From assembly GCA_019313095.1 (NCBI GenBank), contig JAFDBU010000112.1, positions 1 through 10,331 of the forward strand: DNA of 10,331 nt, written 5' to 3'. The stretch is from Deltaproteobacteria bacterium (GTDB lineage: Bacteria; Desulfobacterota; Desulfobulbia; Desulfobulbales; BM004). The position numbers and the translations under genes are program-made. The first letter of the stretch is position 1, and every line of letters starts with the position of its first letter. Positions 7,446 to 10,331 of this stretch are shown here, in pieces. The notes below the pieces were generated by a model that saw only the letters and a list, made by a program, of their open reading frames with translations, searched no databases and had not been told where the DNA came from.

Positions 7446-8964
7446 TGCGTATCAATTCGAGCAGAGTTCGGACTCCTATACCTGAAGGTGCCTTATTCGG
7501 CACGTATGATTTCTCGGTAAAATTATATGCAGTTCCTGCAATATCAAGATGAGCCCATGGTGTATCCCCTACGAATTCCTGCAGGAAAGCTGCAGCCGTA
7601 ATTGTTCCGGCAGAACGGTTGCCAATATTTTTTATGTCTGCAACCGTTGATTTTATCTGTTTTGAATATTCAGGCCCCAGCGGCAGGCGCCAGAGTGGTT
7701 CCCCGCTCCTGTCGCCGGCAGCCATGACCTGCCGCGCTAGTTCATCGTTGTTGCTCAGCAAACCTGTCCGGTGATGCCCCAGGCCTATTACCACCGCACC
7801 TGTGAGTGTTGCCAGGTCAATCACAGCTCTGGGCTTATACTGTTTAATGCCGTAGGCCAGTGCATCTGCCAGGATAAGACGGCCTTCGGCGTCGGTATTG
7901 AGTACCTCAACTGTTTTGCCGCCATATATTGTTATGATGTCTCCCGGTTTCAAGGCACTCGGCCCCGGCAGGTTTTCCGTTGCCGGTACGACGGCGACCA
8001 CATTGATGCCTTTGGGCTTCTCCTCACCCACAGCCTGCATAAGGCCAAGCACTGCAGCACCGCCGCACATATCAAATTTCATTTCTTCCATGCCTTTGGG
8101 GGGTTTGAGACTGATACCACCTGAATCAAAGGTCAAACCCTTTCCGACTAGCAGCAGGGTCGGATTACGGTTTGCTGTCTTATATTCCAGGATAACCATC
8201 TTTGGAGGCTGGGCTGAACCACTGTTTACTCCGAGGATACCGCCCATTTTCAAACGGAGCATATCAGTCTTAGACAATACTTTGCAGTTTAACTTGTAGG
8301 TTCTTGCAAGTTTACGGCCGAATTCGGCAAAGCTGGCCGGGGTCCAGACATTACCCGGTTCATTTGCCATGTCGCGGGCCGCGCATGCTGACAGCGCAGC
8401 GATCCTGCCCCTGTTCAGCCCCTGTAGAATATTCTTTTCAGCCTTTTCGGTAAAAATTTGAATCTCGGCAATCGAAGCTCCGGGATCATCTTCCTCTTTG
8501 GTTTTCTTATATTTTTTAAACTGATAGGCTCCTAGAATGAGTCCCTCTGTCAGACATTCGACTTCATCCTGTTTCTCCAGAATAAATGGTTCAGGTACCA
8601 CGATCAGGATTTTCTCCGCTTTAGTCTTTAATGCTGTTTCAGAAACCCTGCCGCCTGCCTTGCGGTAATTTTCCCGCCATACGTCAGCAGCTGCAACACC
8701 ATTGATCGCAGCAGTTTCCTCTGCCATGACCAAACCTACCACCAGGATTCTTTTGGCCTGGAGCTTTCCTTTACCTGAGGGATAAAACAGGAGTATTTCA
8801 CCCTCTCTGCCTGAAAAATCCCCTGCCTTAAAGGCAAGTTTCATAGTATCCTGAACAAGTTTATTGTCACAGGCCGGAACCTTTTTATTCTGCTGATGCA
8901 CAAAATAGACAAGCATGTCACCCTTATATTTTTCCAGATCCTGTGTGGTTTGTTTAACCTTCAT
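7435..8964 (-). CDS. pepA: Leucyl aminopeptidase (M17 family, PepA)
   Basis: A cytosolic, usually hexameric, two-metal aminopeptidase that removes N-terminal residues from short peptides; it can also open Cys-Gly produced from glutathione in some bacteria. The 509 residues match the family (E. coli PepA 503). The N-terminal 170 residues or so are the variable domain. The catalytic domain shows G-K-G-L-T-F-D-S-G-G with metal ligands K275 and D280, catalytic K287, D298 in M-K-F-D, and N-T-D-A-E-G-R with D358, E360 and R362. All known catalytic residues are therefore present. The start is well supported by GGAGAG shortly before the ATG, and no signal peptide is seen. It converges on yejF and is transcribed alone from the 9000-9020 region. 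E. coli PepA also binds DNA, but that role cannot be inferred here. Its place beside a peptide importer fits use of imported peptides. Confidence 0.97.
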   Translation of the reverse strand: MKVKQTTQDLEKYKGDMLVYFVHQQNKKVPACDNKLVQDTMKLAFKAGDFSGREGEILLFYPSGKGKLQAKRILVVGLVMAEETAAINGVAAADVWRENYRKAGGRVSETALKTKAEKILIVVPEPFILEKQDEVECLTEGLILGAYQFKKYKKTKEEDDPGASIAEIQIFTEKAEKNILQGLNRGRIAALSACAARDMANEPGNVWTPASFAEFGRKLARTYKLNCKVLSKTDMLRLKMGGILGVNSGSAQPPKMVILEYKTANRNPTLLLVGKGLTFDSGGISLKPPKGMEEMKFDMCGGAAVLGLMQAVGEEKPKGINVVAVVPATENLPGPSALKPGDIITIYGGKTVEVLNTDAEGRLILADALAYGIKQYKPRAVIDLATLTGAVVIGLGHHRTGLLSNNDELARQVMAAGDRSGEPLWRLPLGPEYSKQIKSTVADIKNIGNRSAGTITAAAFLQEFVGDTPWAHLDIAGTAYNFTEKSYVPNKAPSGIGVRTLLELIRNWK

Positions 8965-8968
8965 AATT

Positions 8969-8974
8969 CTCTCC
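8969..8974 (-). promoter_or_regulatory. Ribosome binding site of pepA
   Basis: On the minus strand GGAGAG precedes the ATG (8964-8962) by 4 bases, which fixes the pepA start. Confidence 0.7.
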
Positions 8975-9002
8975 AGTAGTGATTAAAGCTGACAGTGTGC
9001 TC

Positions 9003-9023
9003 AACTGGTTGTATATACCAGTT
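9003..9023 (-). promoter_or_regulatory. Candidate pepA promoter with overlapping inverted repeat
   Basis: On the minus strand TGGTATATA (9020-9012) forms an extended -10 element (TG, one base, then TATATA), about 48 bases before the pepA ATG. No matching -35 was found at 17 bases. The same bases lie inside a perfect 7-bp inverted repeat, AACTGGT (9003-9009) and ACCAGTT (9017-9023), with a 7-base spacer. That placement would let a dimeric regulator compete with RNA polymerase. The regulator is unknown. Confidence 0.4.
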
Positions 9024-9053
9024 TATCAGTTCATTCCTTTTTCTCTTTCTACT

Positions 9054-9107
9054 TTGGCCTCTATTGTATACAATATGCTTAATACCTGGGTAAAATACTC
9101 AGGCCAA
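9054..9107. repeat. Nested inverted repeats upstream of pepA
   Basis: The outer pair is TTGGCCT (9054-9060) and AGGCCAA (9101-9107), perfectly complementary over 7 bp. Between them lie the 14-bp palindrome at 9062-9075 and a hairpin CCTGGGT (9085-9091) / ACTCAGG (9097-9103) with one wobble pair. The last hairpin shares AGG (9101-9103) with the outer pair, so the two folds exclude each other. This may be an operator cluster or an alternative RNA structure. Confidence 0.45.
9062..9075. promoter_or_regulatory. 14-bp perfect palindrome, GntR-like operator candidate
   Basis: TATTGTATACAATA is a perfect 14-base palindrome. Its core TTGTATACAA resembles operators of the FadR-type GntR family (TnGT...ACnA). 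It sits about 98-111 bases before the pepA ATG, upstream of the candidate promoter. No GntR gene is in the window. Confidence 0.45.
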
Positions 9108-9204
9108 TCTTATTTACCACAGTTATCCATGAACTCCAACATTGATGTATCGAGAAAAAAGCAGGATAATCGGGCTGTACCTGATGGGATCGGATAACGC
9201 CAGG

Positions 9205-9213
9205 TGTTATAAT
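9205..9213 (+). promoter_or_regulatory. Extended -10 promoter candidate for the CNNM gene
   Basis: TGTTATAAT is an extended -10 element with a consensus TATAAT at 9208-9213. The -35 region (around 9185-9190) is poor, as is often tolerated with an extended -10. Transcription would begin near 9220, leaving an untranslated leader of about 140 bases. Confidence 0.5.
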
Positions 9214-9347
9214 TACTATATCTTTTTTCCGACTGAGGACAATGTTTCAAACACCCTATACAGTCTATTAGGAAACACCGCCGCATAATGGAATCAGGCT
9301 CCAGCAGGACTATTCTTATCAATTTTTTCAACATACCTTTTCATTAC

Positions 9348-9354
9348 AAGGAGG
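9348..9354 (+). promoter_or_regulatory. Strong ribosome binding site deciding a TTG start
   Basis: AAGGAGG ends 6 bases before TTG at 9361. The spacing is ideal, and no ATG or GTG lies at a suitable distance in frame. This supports TTG initiation for the CNNM gene. Confidence 0.8.
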
Positions 9355-9360
9355 AATCCA

Positions 9361-10331
9361 TTGGTTACGCAATTGATCCTGGCGACAGGACTTGCCGTTA
9401 TCATTTCTGCTCTCTGCAGTATCATTGAAGCGGTACTTTACTCAGTGCCGCAAAGCCAGGTGGAGGTAATGGCCCGCTCCGGCAAGAGGTCAGGAATCAC
9501 CCTGAAAAAACTGAAAAAAAATATCCAGCAGCCGATTACCGCCATTCTTACCCTGAACACCATTGCCAATACCATGGGTGCGGCAGTTGCCGGCGCTTCT
9601 GCCGCTGTTGTCTTTGGCGAAGAAAATCTTGTCTGGTTTTCGGTATTTTTTACCCTGATTATCCTGCTCTTCTCCGAAATACTTCCCAAAACCGCCGGGG
9701 TTGCTTATGCCAAAAACCTCGCCATCTGGATCGCCCTGCCTTTAAGCGGCCTTGTCAAAATCATGAGCCCGCTAATCTGGCTGTGCCAGGTTGTTACACA
9801 CCTCATTCCCAAGCAGGAAAAAGAGCCTCTTATCTCAATAGAAGAGATACAAGCGGTTGCAATCCTTGGGAGGCAATCAGGTGAAATTGAACCGCAGCAG
9901 GAAAAAGTTATTGCCAATATTCTCAAATTACAGAACAAAACCGTGCGTCAGGTCATGACCCCAAGAACAGTGGTGTTCAGTCTCAATGAACACCTTTCCA
10001 TTAAACAAGCTTTGAAATTAAAAGAGCAATGGAGCCGTCACAGCAGAGTTCCCGTTTATGACAAGGACCAGGATGATATTGTCGGCGTTGTCTTAAGCAG
10101 GAGCGTACTACTCAGCCTTTCTGAAGGCAGACAGGACCAGAAACTCTCGGACCTGATGCAGCCTGTTCATTTCGTACCGGAGGCTGCCCCGCTCAACAAG
10201 ATATTAATGGAGTTCTTTGAACACCGTATCCACCTTTTCGTCGTCGTGGATGAATATGGCTCCGTAACCGGGGTCATCAGCCTGGAGGATATCATTGAAG
10301 AAATTGTCGGCCGGGAGATTATTGATGAATC
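9361..10331 (+). CDS. CNNM/CorC (HlyC-type) membrane protein with CBS pair, 3' truncated by window edge
   Basis: Member of the CNNM (DUF21) transporter-like family, whose bacterial members are linked to magnesium or cobalt export. Some are annotated as haemolysins, without good evidence for that role. The frame runs open from TTG 9361 to the right edge, giving 323 residues. Residues 1 to about 150 form the membrane CNNM domain, with helices near 3-25, 57-80 and 91-120. They include the conserved N-T-I-A-N-T stretch and the S-E-I-L-P-K motif. A linker helix follows (I-S-I-E-E-I near 160). Then comes a CBS pair beginning at V-M-T-P-R-T (M199) and continuing through H-S-R-V-P-V-Y, V-V-V-D-E-Y-G and L-E-D-I-I-E-E-I. 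Such CBS pairs usually bind Mg-ATP. The C-terminal end, and whether a CorC_HlyC domain follows, lies outside the window. It is transcribed away from pepA and probably unrelated to the peptide genes. Confidence 0.93.
   Translation, partial: MVTQLILATGLAVIISALCSIIEAVLYSVPQSQVEVMARSGKRSGITLKKLKKNIQQPITAILTLNTIANTMGAAVAGASAAVVFGEENLVWFSVFFTLIILLFSEILPKTAGVAYAKNLAIWIALPLSGLVKIMSPLIWLCQVVTHLIPKQEKEPLISIEEIQAVAILGRQSGEIEPQQEKVIANILKLQNKTVRQVMTPRTVVFSLNEHLSIKQALKLKEQWSRHSRVPVYDKDQDDIVGVVLSRSVLLSLSEGRQDQKLSDLMQPVHFVPEAAPLNKILMEFFEHRIHLFVVVDEYGSVTGVISLEDIIEEIVGREIIDE

Larger units (their letters stand above)
8965..9360. other. Divergent intergenic region between pepA and the CNNM gene
   Basis: This stretch of 396 bases has no convincing gene. 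Two short open frames (8979-9197 on +, 9110-9334 on -) have no ribosome site, no recognisable family and overlap each other. The pepA-proximal half carries several inverted repeats (9003-9023, 9054-9107, 9062-9075, 9085-9103) and a candidate - strand promoter. The other half carries an extended -10 element and a leader of about 140 bases for the CNNM gene. No known riboswitch class was recognised. Confidence 0.6.

Noticed and set aside
9109..9130. DnaA-box-like strings (TTTACCACA, TTATCCATG)
   Set aside because: Only two imperfect matches, with no cluster, no AT-rich unwinding element and no dnaA/dnaN/gidA neighbours; not an origin.
8979..9197. Small open frame (72 codons, +) between pepA and the CNNM gene
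   Set aside because: No ribosome site, low-complexity start, no family resemblance, and it runs through the inverted repeats and the candidate pepA promoter.
9110..9334. Small open frame (74 codons, -) with several cysteines
   Set aside because: The cysteines do not form a known metal motif, no ribosome site is seen, and the frame covers the probable promoter and leader of the CNNM gene.

Overview
The window comes from a bacterium of moderate GC content, very probably a Gram-negative one: three consecutive genes encode an inner-membrane peptide importer of the YejBEF type, known from double-membraned bacteria. The mixture of families would fit a Desulfobacterota/deltaproteobacterial genome, but that is an impression from family flavour and was not tested. 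No rRNA, tRNA, CRISPR array, insertion sequence or phage gene was seen.

Layout. (1) Positions 2-613 hold the C-terminal part of an M20 (M20D-like) amidohydrolase whose start lies left of the window. (2) 673-3281 hold two genes with a 4-base overlap: a YbdK-type carboxylate-amine ligase (glutamate-cysteine ligase family 2) and a divergent, signal-less gamma-glutamyltransferase homologue. (3) 3389-7346 hold yejB, yejE (4-base overlap) and, after a 203-base gap with repeats, the double ATPase yejF. All genes up to here are on the + strand. (4) Convergent to them at 7435-8964 is a complete leucyl aminopeptidase (pepA, - strand), with a perfect 15-bp hairpin across its stop codon. (5) A 396-base divergent intergenic region with several inverted repeats and promoter-like elements separates pepA from (6) a CNNM/CorC-type membrane protein on the + strand. 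It starts at a TTG at 9361 and is cut by the right edge.

How the genes may work together. The ligase could form a gamma-glutamyl or related amide bond. The GGT homologue could hydrolyse or transfer such a bond. YejBEF would import short peptides, and the M20 hydrolase and PepA would release amino acids from acylated or plain peptides. This suggests peptide uptake and processing with a gamma-glutamyl-like ligase/transferase pair at its core. Only the family assignments are directly supported; the shared pathway is inference from gene order. Two features argue against a textbook glutathione cycle. The GGT lacks a signal peptide and the arginine that normally binds the gamma-glutamyl alpha-carboxylate, and no binding-protein gene (yejA) sits in its usual place before yejB. 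The CNNM protein is probably an unrelated neighbour.
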